Made by a program: the position numbers and the translations under genes. DNA of 40,777 nt from Enterovibrio nigricans DSM 22720 (GTDB lineage Bacteria; Pseudomonadota; Gammaproteobacteria; Enterobacterales; Vibrionaceae), in contig NZ_FUXU01000039.1 in the NCBI RefSeq assembly GCF_900167155.1, forward strand, positions 1 through 40,777, read 5' to 3'. The notes under the pieces are model-generated. The model had not been told where the DNA came from. It was given only the letters and a program-made list of their open reading frames with translations, and ran no database searches. Each line of letters begins with the position of its first letter. Position 1 is the stretch's first letter. Positions 18,236 through 27,419 of this stretch are shown here, piece by piece.

Positions 18236-19696
18236 ATGGATATTAAACAGTTATACATTCATGGACGGTATGTTGAAGCCTCTTCAGGTGAAGTTTTTAC
18301 GACGTTAAATCCAGCGACAGGAGATATTTTGGCGGATGTTCAGCAAGCCAGCCAAGCCGATGTCGATCTCGCTGTGAAATCCGCGTGGGAAGGGTTTCAA
18401 ATCTGGTCATCCATGAGTGGCGCAGAGCGACGGACGATATTAAACCGCGCCGTGGCGATACTGCGTGAACGTAACGATGAACTGGCGGCATTGGAAGTAT
18501 TGGATACGGGCAAGCCGATTCAAGAGGCGCAATATGTCGATGTCGTGACGGGCGCGGACGTGATTGAATATTACGCGGGCTTGGCTGTCGCGGTTCAGGG
18601 GGAACAACAAAGCCTGAGTGAAAACCAATTCTTCTATACCCGCAAAGAGCCGTTAGGTGTATGTGCGGGTATCGGCGCTTGGAATTACCCAATCCAAATC
18701 GCCATGTGGAAAGCTGGGCCTGCATTGGCAGCAGGTAACGCCATGGTGTTTAAACCGTCAGAAGAAACGCCATTGACCGTGTTGAAACTCGCGGAAATCT
18801 TTACCGAAGCGGGAATGCCGGATGGTGTGTTCAACGTGGTGCAAGGCGACTACCGTGTCGGGCAAATGCTGTCGCGCCATCTGGATATTGTGAAGGTGTC
18901 ATTCACCGGTGAATGTGGAACGGGCAAAAAGGTGATGGCGGATGCCGCTGGTTCGTTGAAGCCCGTCACCATGGAGCTTGGCGGCAAGTCGCCACTGATT
19001 GTGTTTGATGACGCAGACTTAGATAACGCAGTGTCAGGCGCGATGATCGCCAATTTCTATACCCAAGGTGAAGTGTGTACCCATGGTACCCGCGTGTTTG
19101 TGCATGACAGTGTTTATGACGCATTCGTAGAAAAACTCAAATCGCGTACTGACAAGCTGGTGGTCGGCGACCCGACTCACCCAGACACTCAAATCGGTGC
19201 GTTAATCTCGAAAGATCATCTCTCCAAAGTCCTTGGCTTTATCGAGCAGGGCAAAGAGAGCGGGGCGACGCTGCTCTGTGGCGGTTATCAAATCACGGAC
19301 GGTGACTTGGCGAAGGGCAACTTTGTTGCACCGACCGTTTTTGCCGATTGCCATGACGACATGGTGCACGTCAAAAACGAGATTTTTGGCCCCGTGATGT
19401 CAGTGCTTCGCTTTAGTGATGAAGATGATGTGGTTCGTCGCGCCAACAACACCAAATACGGCTTGGCGGCGGGCGTGTTTACGACCAACTTCTCCCGCGC
19501 GCATCGCATTGTCGCCAAGCTTCAGGCGGGCATTTGTTGGATAAACAATTGGGGGGCCTCTCCAGCGGAAATGCCCGTTGGCGGCTACAAACAGTCAGGA
19601 ATTGGCCGAGAGAACGGGCTAGAAACCCTGAACGCCTATACCCAGACCAAAAGTGTTTACGTCGAACTTGGTAACGTCGACAGCCCGTACGCGTAA
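18236..19696 (+). CDS. betB: Betaine aldehyde dehydrogenase BetB
   Basis: 486-residue NAD(P)+-dependent dehydrogenase that oxidises betaine aldehyde to glycine betaine, the second step of choline oxidation. Key features: [15 protein letters not shown], cofactor-binding [27 protein letters not shown], general base Glu247 in MELGGKSP, nucleophile Cys281 in [10 protein letters not shown], and EIFGPVMSV. The C-terminal [20 protein letters not shown] is typical of BADH, though Ala replaces the usual Glu in WGESPAEM. Starts on the base after the betI stop with no separate ribosome site, implying coupled translation. The gene looks complete. Its substrate would normally come from BetA, which is interrupted in this copy. 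Confidence 0.96.
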   Translation: MDIKQLYIHGRYVEASSGEVFTTLNPATGDILADVQQASQADVDLAVKSAWEGFQIWSSMSGAERRTILNRAVAILRERNDELAALEVLDTGKPIQEAQYVDVVTGADVIEYYAGLAVAVQGEQQSLSENQFFYTRKEPLGVCAGIGAWNYPIQIAMWKAGPALAAGNAMVFKPSEETPLTVLKLAEIFTEAGMPDGVFNVVQGDYRVGQMLSRHLDIVKVSFTGECGTGKKVMADAAGSLKPVTMELGGKSPLIVFDDADLDNAVSGAMIANFYTQGEVCTHGTRVFVHDSVYDAFVEKLKSRTDKLVVGDPTHPDTQIGALISKDHLSKVLGFIEQGKESGATLLCGGYQITDGDLAKGNFVAPTVFADCHDDMVHVKNEIFGPVMSVLRFSDEDDVVRRANNTKYGLAAGVFTTNFSRAHRIVAKLQAGICWINNWGASPAEMPVGGYKQSGIGRENGLETLNAYTQTKSVYVELGNVDSPYA

Positions 19697-19705
19697 GGAA
19701 TGGCC

Positions 19706-21421
19706 ATGACGAATCAGACGGAATTTGATTACATCATTGTCGGCGCGGGTTCTGCGGGATGCGTGTTAGCGGATCGTTTAACCGGATCAGGTGAACATCA
19801 GGTCTTGCTGCTTGAGGCGGGAGGAACCGATAGAAGCATCTTCATTCAAATGCCAACAGCGTTGTCCTACCCCATGAACACAGAAAAGTACGCGTGGCAG
19901 TTTGAATCTCAGGCGGAATCTGGCCTAGATGGACGAAAGTTGCATTGTCCGCGCGGTAAAGTACTGGGCGGCAGTTCCTCCATCAATGGCATGGTTTACG
20001 TACGTGGCCATGCATGTGACTTTGATGAATGGGAAGCCAACGGCGCAACAGGCTGGAATTACCAATCTTGTTTACCGTATTTCAAACGCGCGGAAACCTG
20101 GATTGGCGGAGAAGATGCGTATCGAGGCGGCGACGGGCCGGTCGGCACCTGCAACGGTAATGACATGGCATTGAACCCGCTCTACCATGCATTTATCGAT
20201 GCGGGCGAACAAACAGGTTACCCTGTAACGGAAAACTATAACGGTTTTCAGCAAGAAGGCTTTGGCCCGATGCACATGACGGTCGATGGCGGTGTGCGAG
20301 CTTCAACGTCCAATGCTTATTTGCGCCGCGCGCTTAAGCGTCCAAACCTGACCCTTATTAAAGGTGTGACGGTCAATAAACTGCTGATAGAAAATAAGGT
20401 GGCGGTCGGCGTTTCTTACACGAAAGGTGGCAGTGCTTATGAGCTAAAAGCCCGCCAAGAAGTGATCAGTTCAGCAGGATCGATTGGTTCCCCGCAATTA
20501 CTTCAATTATCAGGTGTTGGGCCAAAGGCCGTTCTAGAACACGCAGGTGTCGAAGTAAAATACGACTTGCCGGGCGTGGGCGAAAACCTTCAAGACCACC
20601 TCGAAGTGTATTTCCAGTATTTCTGTAAACAGCCCATCACCCTCAATGGCAAATTGGGGCTGATCAGCAAAGGCTTGATTGGCACACGTTGGATCTTGTT
20701 CAAAGACGGTCTGGGGGCGACCAACCATTTTGAATCGTGCGCGTTTATCCGCAGCCGAGCGGGCGTAAAGTGGCCGAATATTCAGTATCACTTTCTGCCC
20801 GCCGCTATTCGCTATGACGGCAAATCTGCTGTTGAAGGCCATGGATTTCAGGTTCATGTTGGCCCCAATAAACCATAAAGTCGCGGCCATGTACGAATCA
20901 CGAGTGCTAACCCGAGCGACAAGCCAGAGATCGTCTTTAACTACATCAGCACCGAGCAAGACAAACAAGATTGGCGGGACTGCATTCGCCTAACCCGCGA
21001 GATTTTGGATCAAGATGCGATGACACCTTTCCGCGACGGCGAAATCCAGCCCGGAGAAAGCGTTCAAAGTGATGACGCGATTGATACGTGGGTAAAAGCC
21101 AACGTTGAGAGTGCTTATCACCCATCTTGTACCTGCAAAATGGGGGCAGACAGCGACCCAATGGCCGTGCTCGACAGCCAGCTTCGCGTAAGAGGCATAG
21201 AAAATCTGCGCATTGTTGATTCCTCCATTTTCCCAACGATTACCAATGGCAATTTAAACGGCCCAACCATCATGGTCGCAGAACGAGCGGCAGACATGAT
21301 TTTGGGCAATGCAATGTTACCCAACGCAAACGTGTCGGTATGGCTAGACCCGAACTGGGAAACGCAACAGCGGTTGAACGCGAATGTCTCTGATAAGGCG
21401 CGAGAGAACGCTGCGAAATAG
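19706..21421 (+). pseudogene. betA: Choline dehydrogenase BetA, interrupted by in-frame TAA
   Basis: GMC-family FAD choline dehydrogenase, first step of betaine synthesis. Start placed at the ATG at 19706, where AAGGA is 6 nt upstream (the ATG at 19700 is too close). The FAD motif [34 protein letters not shown], and [19 protein letters not shown] are intact. Codon 391 (20876-20878) is TAA, exactly where family members have Lys in GPxxxKSRGHV. Reading continues in the same frame as [24 protein letters not shown] to a normal end with [13 protein letters not shown] and [23 protein letters not shown], giving 571 codons. The catalytic His/Asn region is after the stop, so the 390-residue product should be inactive. 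A single AAA-to-TAA change explains it; read-through or sequencing error are alternatives. Confidence 0.93.
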
Positions 21422-21492
21422 ATAATAAGAAAGACAAATAACTGACCGGCGTGACGACGGGTTACGCCAACAGATAAAGGAAGAGGAAAGCA

Positions 21493-22446
21493 ATGATGGA
21501 TAAAATTTAGACTCAGCGACTAACCGGCATTAGCATGATGTTAGCCGCCAGCCTGCTTGCTGCACCGGCTTTCGCGAATCAGTGTGAAACGGTGCGTTTC
21601 TCGGATGTTGGTTGGACAGACATTACAGCAACCACGGCAGCGACAACCCTTGTACTGCAAGGTATGGGGTACGAAACAGACATTCAGCTATTGTCCGTGC
21701 CCGTTACCTATACCTCGCTGGCAAACGGCGACATTGATGTGTTTCTGGGGAACTGGATGCCTACCATGGAAGGCGATATCGCGAAATACCGCGAGGCGGG
21801 TACCGTAGAAACCATCGGCATGAACTTGGAAGGTGCAAAATACACACTCGCAGTGCCGAAATATGCCTTTGAAGGCGGCGTAAAGAACTTTGCAGACATT
21901 GCCAAATTTGATGACAACTTTAAAGGTCGAATCTATGGCATTGAACCGGGCAATGATGGCAACCGCCTTATCCAAGACATGATTGATTCAGATGCATTTG
22001 GCCTGAAAGGATTCGATTTGGTTGAGTCGAGTGAAGCGGGCATGTTGTCTCAGGTAAAACGCGCAGTGCGCCGTGACCAGTGGATTGTATTCTTAGGATG
22101 GGCGCCACACCCAATGAACAGCAACTTTGAGCTGGAATATCTGGCAGGCGGTGATGACTACTTTGGCCCTAACTTTGGTGGCGCTAACGTGTACACCAAC
22201 GTACGTCAGAACTACACCACAGAATGCCCGAATGTAGGCAAACTGCTGACTAATCTCTCGTTCACCTTGCCAATGGAAAACGAAATCATGAACGGCATTT
22301 TGAACGACGGTGTGAAGCCGAACGTGGCAGCGAAAGAGTGGTTGCAGGGTAATCCTGATGTGTTAACTGCGTGGCTGGACGGGGTTAAAACGCAAGATGG
22401 AAAAGAGGCACTGCCAGCCGTGAAAGCGCATTTGAACATCCAGTAA
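21493..22446 (+). pseudogene. proX: Choline/betaine ABC substrate-binding protein ProX with amber codon in signal peptide
   Basis: Periplasmic OpuAC-type binding protein (mature part SDVGWTDITATTAATTLVLQ, NGDIDVFLGNWMP, GIEPGNDGNRLIQDMI, WIVFLGWAPHPMN), delivering choline to ProWV. The strong ribosome site (GGAAGAGGAAAG) precedes ATGs at 21493 and 21496. The first reads MMDKI, then TAG (21508-21510), then TQRLTGISMMLAASLLAAPAFA-NQC in the same frame: a normal 28-residue signal peptide apart from the amber codon. The next in-frame ATG (21535) lacks a ribosome site and yields a leader without the basic n-region, so export and expression should be poor. Full reading frame 317 codons. Could be a one-base mutation (for example AAG or CAG to TAG), amber suppression or an error. 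Confidence 0.9.
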
Positions 22447-22455
22447 ATATGGGTT

Positions 22456-22508
22456 TCTCGCAAGTAGAGCGAGAGCATTGGGCTGGTGACAATAGGTTAT
22501 CAGCCCAA
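22456..22508 (+). promoter_or_regulatory. Two intercistronic hairpins between proX and proW
   Basis: TCTCGC/GCGAGA (22456-22461, 22469-22474) and TTGGGCTG/CAGCCCAA (22478-22485, 22501-22508). No U tracts, so not terminators. Such hairpins after a binding-protein gene usually stabilise the upstream mRNA and lower expression of the downstream permease; that role is inferred. Confidence 0.6.
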
Positions 22509-22531
22509 CCATCATGGAATTTGGAGTACAC

Positions 22532-23380
22532 ATGGACTGGATTACAGACAACAAAATACCCCTCGGCAGCTACATGGAAACGGCTGTTGATTGGTTAACG
22601 TACAATGCAGCCGGCTTTTTCGACGCACTTTCATTGTCGCTGGAATGGCTGATCCTGTCTCTTGTCGACATCATGCAGTGGTTACCACCGTATGTGCCAA
22701 TTTTGCTGACAGCTGCCTTGGCGTGGCTACTGCATCGCCGTCTTTCTTTAGTGGTCTTTGTCACCGTTGCCTTGCTGTTAATACTGAATTTGGGCTACTG
22801 GCAGGAGATGATCGAAACCTTCGTGCTGGTGCTCACTGCAACAACCTTGTCCGTCATGGTGGGTGTGCCGTTGGGCATTCTCGCCGCACACAGACCGTGG
22901 CTTTACACCTTCATGCGTCCCGTGCTGGATTTGATGCAAACCATCCCAACGTTTGTGTACCTCATTCCTACCTTGGTACTGTTTGGTTTGGGCGTGGTGC
23001 CGGGTCTGATTTCAACCATCATCTTTGCTATCGCTGCGCCTATTCGTCTGACCTATCTCGGCATTCGAAGTGTGCCAGAAGAACTGATTGAAGCGGGGAA
23101 AGCGTTTGGTGCTACGCCAAGCAAACTCCTGTTTAAAGTAGAACTGCCTGCGGCCATGCCAAACATTATGGCGGGGATCACGCAGTGCATCATGTTGTCT
23201 CTCTCCATGGTGGTGATTGCTGCACTGGTGGGGGCTGATGGTTTGGGTAAACTTGTTATCCGAGCATTGAACACCGTCAACATTTCTCAAGGCTTTGAAG
23301 CAGGCCTTGCCATCGTGCTGGTGGCGATCATTCTCGATCGCTTGTGTAAAGCACCTGCATCGCAAGGGAAGGAGGGGTAA
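22532..23380 (+). CDS. proW: Choline ABC transporter permease ProW
   Basis: 282-residue inner-membrane permease of a choline/betaine ABC importer. I start at the ATG at 22532 (MDWITDNKIPLGSY), preceded by GGAG at 7 nt; an upstream in-frame ATG at 22514 lacks a site. The N-terminal amphipathic segment is followed by about six hydrophobic helices, and the cytoplasmic EAA loop is clear (EELIEAGKAFGATPSKLLFK, then VELPAAMPNIMAG). The sequence DLMQTIPTFVYLIPTLVLFG is typical of the ProW/OpuAB family. The stop is 3 bp before the proV ATG, so the two are cotranslated. Looks intact. Confidence 0.94.
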   Translation: MDWITDNKIPLGSYMETAVDWLTYNAAGFFDALSLSLEWLILSLVDIMQWLPPYVPILLTAALAWLLHRRLSLVVFVTVALLLILNLGYWQEMIETFVLVLTATTLSVMVGVPLGILAAHRPWLYTFMRPVLDLMQTIPTFVYLIPTLVLFGLGVVPGLISTIIFAIAAPIRLTYLGIRSVPEELIEAGKAFGATPSKLLFKVELPAAMPNIMAGITQCIMLSLSMVVIAALVGADGLGKLVIRALNTVNISQGFEAGLAIVLVAIILDRLCKAPASQGKEG

Positions 23381-23383
23381 TTC

Positions 23384-24574
23384 ATGATAGCGGTATCCAT
23401 TGAAAACCTAGACGTCATTTTTGGTGAAAAAACCGTACTCAGTACAACACTCTTAGACCAAGGGAAATCTCGTCAGGAAATTCTCGAAGAGACGGGCGAT
23501 GTAGTAGGCGTCAGTAACGCCACTATCTCGGTAGAGAAAGGCGAGATCTGTGTGCTGATGGGGCTTTCTGGATCAGGGAAATCCAGCCTGCTTCGTGCCG
23601 TAAATGGCTTAAACCCGATTGCGCGTGGTTCACTGAAAGTACGCGATGGCGAGGCGATGATTGATCTCGCGGGTATCGACGAAAATACACTGCGCGACCT
23701 TCGCTCACACCGTATCTCCATGGTGTTTCAGAAATTCGCGTTGATGCCCTGGCTCAGTGTGGTCGACAACGTCGCGTTTGGATTAGAGATGCAAGGCGTA
23801 GGCAAAGTCGAGCGCAGACAGCGAGCAATGGAAAAACTCGACATGGTTGGGCTAAGTGAATGGCATGACAAACTGCCGCATGAGCTTTCTGGTAGTATGC
23901 AGCAACGGGTAGGTTTAGCGCGTGCCTTCTGCATGGACAGCGATATTCTGCTAATGGACGAACCGTTCTCTGCGCTGGATCCGCTGATCCGAAATCAGCT
24001 CCAAGATGAGTTGTTAGAACTGCAACGTAAGCTGAATAAAACGATCCTTTTTGTCAGCCACGATCTTGATGAAGCCCTGAAGATCGGCACCAATATCGCC
24101 ATCATGGAATCTGGCAAAATCATTCAGCACGGCAAGCCGGAAGATATTGTACTGCGCCCCGAAAACCAATATGTGGAAGACTTTGTCGCGCACACCAATC
24201 CTCTCAATGTGCTTCGTGGCCGCTCCTTAATGACACCCATTGATAAACTGGTGAAGGAAAACAATTCACTCATTCTCAATGAACACGAGCAAACCCGTTT
24301 GGTGGTGGATGATGAAGGGAAAGTCACGGGGGCGATTCGCAAAGAAGAAGAACTGTCCCTCTTGCATTGGGATGATACTCAGCCCGTTGAGAGCGTGAAA
24401 AAAGACGATGTGGTGGTCGCTACCGCCGATATTTCCATGCGTGATGCGCTAGAAATTCGTTACCGAACAGGGCTTCCCGTCCTATTGGAAAGCGAAGAGA
24501 AAATCGTTGGGATTCTTTGTGATGATGACTTCTACCACGCTTTACTAGGCAAGCATTTCTCGCAGGTGGCTTGA
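23384..24574 (+). CDS. proV: Choline ABC transporter ATP-binding protein ProV, altered signature motif
   Basis: 396-residue ATPase of the choline importer. Walker A GLSGSGKSS, Q-loop MVFQKFALMPW, Walker B ILLMDEPFSALDP and H-loop FVSHDLDEAL are normal. The ABC signature reads ELSGSMQQRVGLARAF, whereas the family has LSGGM: Gly is replaced by Ser171 (codon AGT, 23894-23896). This is the position of CFTR Gly551, where substitutions impair ATP-driven gating, so reduced activity is plausible. The C-terminal 120 residues form the CBS-like regulatory region seen in ProV/OpuAA. ATG at 23384 with GGAGG upstream, 3 bp after the proW stop. Last gene of the operon, followed by a terminator. Confidence 0.94.
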   Translation: MIAVSIENLDVIFGEKTVLSTTLLDQGKSRQEILEETGDVVGVSNATISVEKGEICVLMGLSGSGKSSLLRAVNGLNPIARGSLKVRDGEAMIDLAGIDENTLRDLRSHRISMVFQKFALMPWLSVVDNVAFGLEMQGVGKVERRQRAMEKLDMVGLSEWHDKLPHELSGSMQQRVGLARAFCMDSDILLMDEPFSALDPLIRNQLQDELLELQRKLNKTILFVSHDLDEALKIGTNIAIMESGKIIQHGKPEDIVLRPENQYVEDFVAHTNPLNVLRGRSLMTPIDKLVKENNSLILNEHEQTRLVVDDEGKVTGAIRKEEELSLLHWDDTQPVESVKKDDVVVATADISMRDALEIRYRTGLPVLLESEEKIVGILCDDDFYHALLGKHFSQVA

Positions 24575-24588
24575 TAGGGTTGGAGAGG

Positions 24589-24615
24589 AAAGTGCCATGG
24601 GAAGTGGCACTTTTT
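24589..24615 (+). terminator. Terminator of the bet operon
   Basis: AAAGTGCCA (24589-24597), 7-nt loop, TGGCACTTT (24605-24613) running into TTTTT, 15 bp after the proV stop. Confidence 0.93.
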
Positions 24616-24650
24616 CAAACTGGAAGCGAACCAGTTATTCTGGCTTATTA

Positions 24651-24848
24651 TCAAATCCTATAACCAAAAACGGCCTCTTCTACACAGGCGGAGGCGACGA
24701 ATTGGTGCCGATTTACGGTGATGTCGCACTTGGAACGGAATTGAACTGATAAGTGCAAGGTGAGGGTGTCTTCGCGTGAAATAGGAAGAGGCGGATTGTC
24801 GAAGGTAATGCCGGCTATGTCGCTTAGGCTGAAGCACTGCTCTTTACT
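24651..24848 (-). pseudogene. Possible gene remnant, 65 open codons without start
   Basis: Between two stop codons the minus strand encodes protein-like sequence (SLSDIAGITFDNPPLPISRE, then TLTLHLSVQFRSKCDI, ending VEEAVFGYRI) with no ATG, GTG or TTG start. It could be the C-terminal end of a deleted gene. I do not recognise the family, and chance openness is possible. Confidence 0.25.
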
Positions 24849-24896
24849 TCATTAACAATGGAGGATGGGCTTGTATACACAGTCAAAGAGGCATGG

Positions 24897-25427
24897 ATGT
24901 TTGACTTTACTATTGGCGATTGGGTGTATGCCACGCAATCCGGCGTATGGCAAATATACCGAATTGATGAGTTTAGGGCGTTTAATCCATCCACAAAGGA
25001 ATTCGAAGATAAGTCGCTGATATTCGCCAAGCGGTTTTTCGATGACAAGGGAAAGGCGGCTTTTACGCAGGACTTTTTCTCCATCACTTCATTGTTTCCC
25101 GTAAAAGGGGAGTCAAAGCTCGATCTGGACTTGTACATCAAGAGTCATCCCAGACTTTACGCCAAGTTTAATCGCTATAACCCCGAGCCCATCGATACCG
25201 TTTGTCAGTGTTGGATTGACGTGCCTGAACATCAATCAACCGAAGAGATAGCGGACATGTTTCCCAAAAATGTGGAATACACACAATCTGAGGCTGCACA
25301 GCTAATTAACGCACTGGGGCTAGACTTAAAAAGCTCTCCGCACTGGACAGTGGAATTTATCTCCCGTGGCACAGTGTTACGGGATGGATATATCCGGTAC
25401 GTATTTAACCGAGTGCTGGAGTTTTGA
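24897..25427 (+). CDS. Hypothetical protein
   Basis: 176-residue soluble protein without a domain I recognise. Start set at the ATG at 24897 (MFDFTIGDWVYATQSGVWQI), which has AGAGGC 6 nt upstream; a longer form from 24858 is open. The N-terminus suggests a small beta-barrel (short strands GDWVYAT, GVWQIYRI, LIFAKRFF). The C-terminal part has a helix-rich segment (SEAAQLINALGLDL) and a final beta segment (WTVEFISRG, YIRYVFNRVLEF). No signal peptide or membrane helix. Flanked by the bet operon terminator and the MerR-type promoter, so it is probably its own transcription unit. Cytoplasmic location inferred. Confidence 0.65.
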   Translation: MFDFTIGDWVYATQSGVWQIYRIDEFRAFNPSTKEFEDKSLIFAKRFFDDKGKAAFTQDFFSITSLFPVKGESKLDLDLYIKSHPRLYAKFNRYNPEPIDTVCQCWIDVPEHQSTEEIADMFPKNVEYTQSEAAQLINALGLDLKSSPHWTVEFISRGTVLRDGYIRYVFNRVLEF

Positions 25428-25564
25428 TAACTACGCGCGAATCCTTTACAAGAACAGACTGACGAGACAAAAAGCTTCTCTTTCCAGCGGCAATCCGGTT
25501 GGCGCGATGAGGGTCGCTGACGAGTGCGGTCACTCACTTTTATTTAAATAACCTCATTTTCCAT

Positions 25565-25595
25565 TTGACCTGTCTATAACTCTACAGTTTAAGAT
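25565..25595 (+). promoter_or_regulatory. MerR-type promoter with 19-bp spacer and dyad
   Basis: -35 TTGACC (25565-25570) and -10 TAAGAT (25590-25595) are 19 bp apart, the overlong spacing typical of MerR-activated promoters. An imperfect dyad, ACCTGT (25568-25573) and ACAGTT (25584-25589), is centred in the spacer. It lies about 30 bp before the MerR-fusion gene, so autoregulation is likely. Confidence 0.6.
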
Positions 25596-25625
25596 TCACC
25601 ACATATCGACGAAACGAGACGGACT

Positions 25626-26798
25626 ATGTACCGCATTTCTGAACTGGGTGAACGCGTCGGGTTATCCCGTACCACCTTGCTGTATTACGAGAAGCTCGGG
25701 CTTATTCAAGGTGAGCGTCTTGAGAATGGCTACCGGACTTATAGCGAGCGTGATTTACAGCGTTTAAGGCTGATTCAACAGTTACAGGCAGGTGGACTGA
25801 CACTAAAAGAATGTCAGGCGTGCTTGGAAGCAAAAATCGACCGAACCTTATTGGTTAATCGCCTTGAACAACTCGATGCCGAGATAGCGGAGAAACAACG
25901 GTCCCGAGAATTGTTAGCTTCATTGCTTGGTGAAGACGGTCAGAGCGACTGGCACGATCAGGCAAGCAAGGTTGCGCCTGACGAGCACTTGGCGTGGCTT
26001 ATTAAGCAGGGCTTTAACGAAAAAGAAGCACTGCGATTGAAATGGTTGTCAAAGAACATGAACGAACACGATCAATACATGGCTGACTTTATGCACATTT
26101 TCAACGCGCTGGAACGTTGGGGGCCGGGATCGGGATCGGACACGCTGCGTGCATTAAAGGCCGTACCATTTGTCCCAGAAAATCTACTGGAAATCGGCTG
26201 TGGTCGAGGCATTGCGACCACGGTTCTTGCTAAGAACACGAACGCAAGAATCACAGCGCTGGATAACGAAACGACTGCGCTTGAAAGAACAATGGAGCGC
26301 GCAACAGACGCCGGTGTTGCCACGAAGATTGAAACCATCTGCGCCAGCATGACGGACATTCCGCTTGAAAAAGGGCAGTTCGACCTGATTTGGGCTGAAG
26401 GCTGCGCGTATGTCATGGGCGTAAACAACGCGCTTAAACAATGGCGTTCGCTTTTATCAGAAAATGGTGTGCTGGTATTAAGCGACATGGTGTGGTCTGT
26501 CGATTCACCTAGCCCTGATATTGCAGCGTTTTTGGGAAGTGAATACCCAGATATTACAACCGCAGCAGTGCGCATTGCACAAGCAAACGCGGCTGGCTAT
26601 GACGTGATTGATACCTTCACCATGAGCAAAGATGCATGGGATGCGTACTACACGCCACTTGGCGAGCGTGTCACTGAGTTGGAGACCAGCATGGCAAATT
26701 CAGCAGCATTAAAAGACATTAAACGCGAAGTTGCGCTAATGACAGCGCACTTCGGTGAAGTGAACTACCAACTATTTATCTTGGCAAAAGCAAAATAA
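25626..26798 (+). CDS. MerR HTH regulator fused to SAM-dependent methyltransferase
   Basis: 390 residues combining two modules. Residues 1-70 are a MerR winged HTH (MYRISELGERVGLSRTTLLYYEKLGLI, GYRTYSERDLQRL). A dimerisation helix follows (VNRLEQLDAEIAEKQRSREL, about 78-97). Residues about 150-390 form a class I methyltransferase: motif I LEIGCGRGIATTVLAK (188-203), the acidic residue ending motif II in ITALDNE, and FDLIWAEGCAYVMG as post-motif II/III. Inference: the methyltransferase may be the effector domain, sensing or modifying a small toxic compound while the HTH controls the gene and its neighbour. ATG at 25626 has a weak site (GAGACGG). A GNAT acetyltransferase follows after 39 bp, suggesting a two-gene modification/resistance operon. 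Substrate unknown. Confidence 0.9.
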   Translation: MYRISELGERVGLSRTTLLYYEKLGLIQGERLENGYRTYSERDLQRLRLIQQLQAGGLTLKECQACLEAKIDRTLLVNRLEQLDAEIAEKQRSRELLASLLGEDGQSDWHDQASKVAPDEHLAWLIKQGFNEKEALRLKWLSKNMNEHDQYMADFMHIFNALERWGPGSGSDTLRALKAVPFVPENLLEIGCGRGIATTVLAKNTNARITALDNETTALERTMERATDAGVATKIETICASMTDIPLEKGQFDLIWAEGCAYVMGVNNALKQWRSLLSENGVLVLSDMVWSVDSPSPDIAAFLGSEYPDITTAAVRIAQANAAGYDVIDTFTMSKDAWDAYYTPLGERVTELETSMANSAALKDIKREVALMTAHFGEVNYQLFILAKAK

Positions 26799-26837
26799 CT
26801 GCTCGTCCGGCGACTTTTGGCAAGAAAGGAAAATACT

Positions 26838-27374
26838 GTGAAAATTAAACAATACGAACCATCACAACTTAACGACATCAAAACCTTATTCCAAAACACC
26901 TTCACCGATTCAGAAGGCGAAGCGGAAGGCAAAATGGTCAGCGAGCTTGCCCATGAAGCACTCACGACCACAGAGAGCAAAGACGTATATGGTTTTGTGG
27001 CGATGGACGGCGACACGTTGGCAGGCAGTATCGTGTTTACACGTCTGACGCCTGCAAACGGCGCAGAAGCATTCTTGCTTTCGCCTGTGGCAGTTTCTAC
27101 CTCATACCAAAAACAAGGTGTGGGTAGCACTCTGATCAACGAGGCATTAGAAGTGCTGAAAAGTGAAGGCGTAGAATTGGTATTCACTTATGGCGACCCA
27201 AATTACTATGGACGCGTTGGCTTTAAGCAAATCGGCCAAGACATCGTGAAAGCACCGTGTAACCTGAGCTTCCCAGAAGGTTGGTTGGGACAGTCACTCG
27301 TCAGTGACGAGGTTTCTCCCATTGAAGGCGAAACAGGTTGTGTTGCTGCGATGAATAAACCAGAAATCTGGTAA
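26838..27374 (+). CDS. GNAT-family N-acetyltransferase (YhbS-like)
   Basis: 178-residue acetyl-CoA-dependent acetyltransferase. I use the GTG at 26838 (MKIKQYEPSQLND), placed 7 nt after AAGGA; a TTG at 26817 would add seven residues that include the ribosome site. GNAT landmarks: VAMDGDTLAGSIVFTRL (strand 4), LLSPVAVSTSYQKQGVGSTL with the Q-x-x-G-x-G acetyl-CoA loop (QKQGVG), and FTYGDPNYYGRVGFK near the C-terminus, typical of the COG3153/YhbS group. Lies 39 bp behind the MerR-methyltransferase gene and shares its terminator, so co-regulation is likely. Acceptor unknown. Confidence 0.9.
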   Translation: MKIKQYEPSQLNDIKTLFQNTFTDSEGEAEGKMVSELAHEALTTTESKDVYGFVAMDGDTLAGSIVFTRLTPANGAEAFLLSPVAVSTSYQKQGVGSTLINEALEVLKSEGVELVFTYGDPNYYGRVGFKQIGQDIVKAPCNLSFPEGWLGQSLVSDEVSPIEGETGCVAAMNKPEIW

Positions 27375-27419
27375 TTACGCAGTTCTCATTGATGCTCTAC
27401 GTTTCTCACGAAACACACA

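Noticed and set aside
19700-21421. betA break as a frameshift or two-gene split
   Set aside because: The sequence before and after the TAA is in the same frame, with coding continuing directly; only a nonsense codon separates them.
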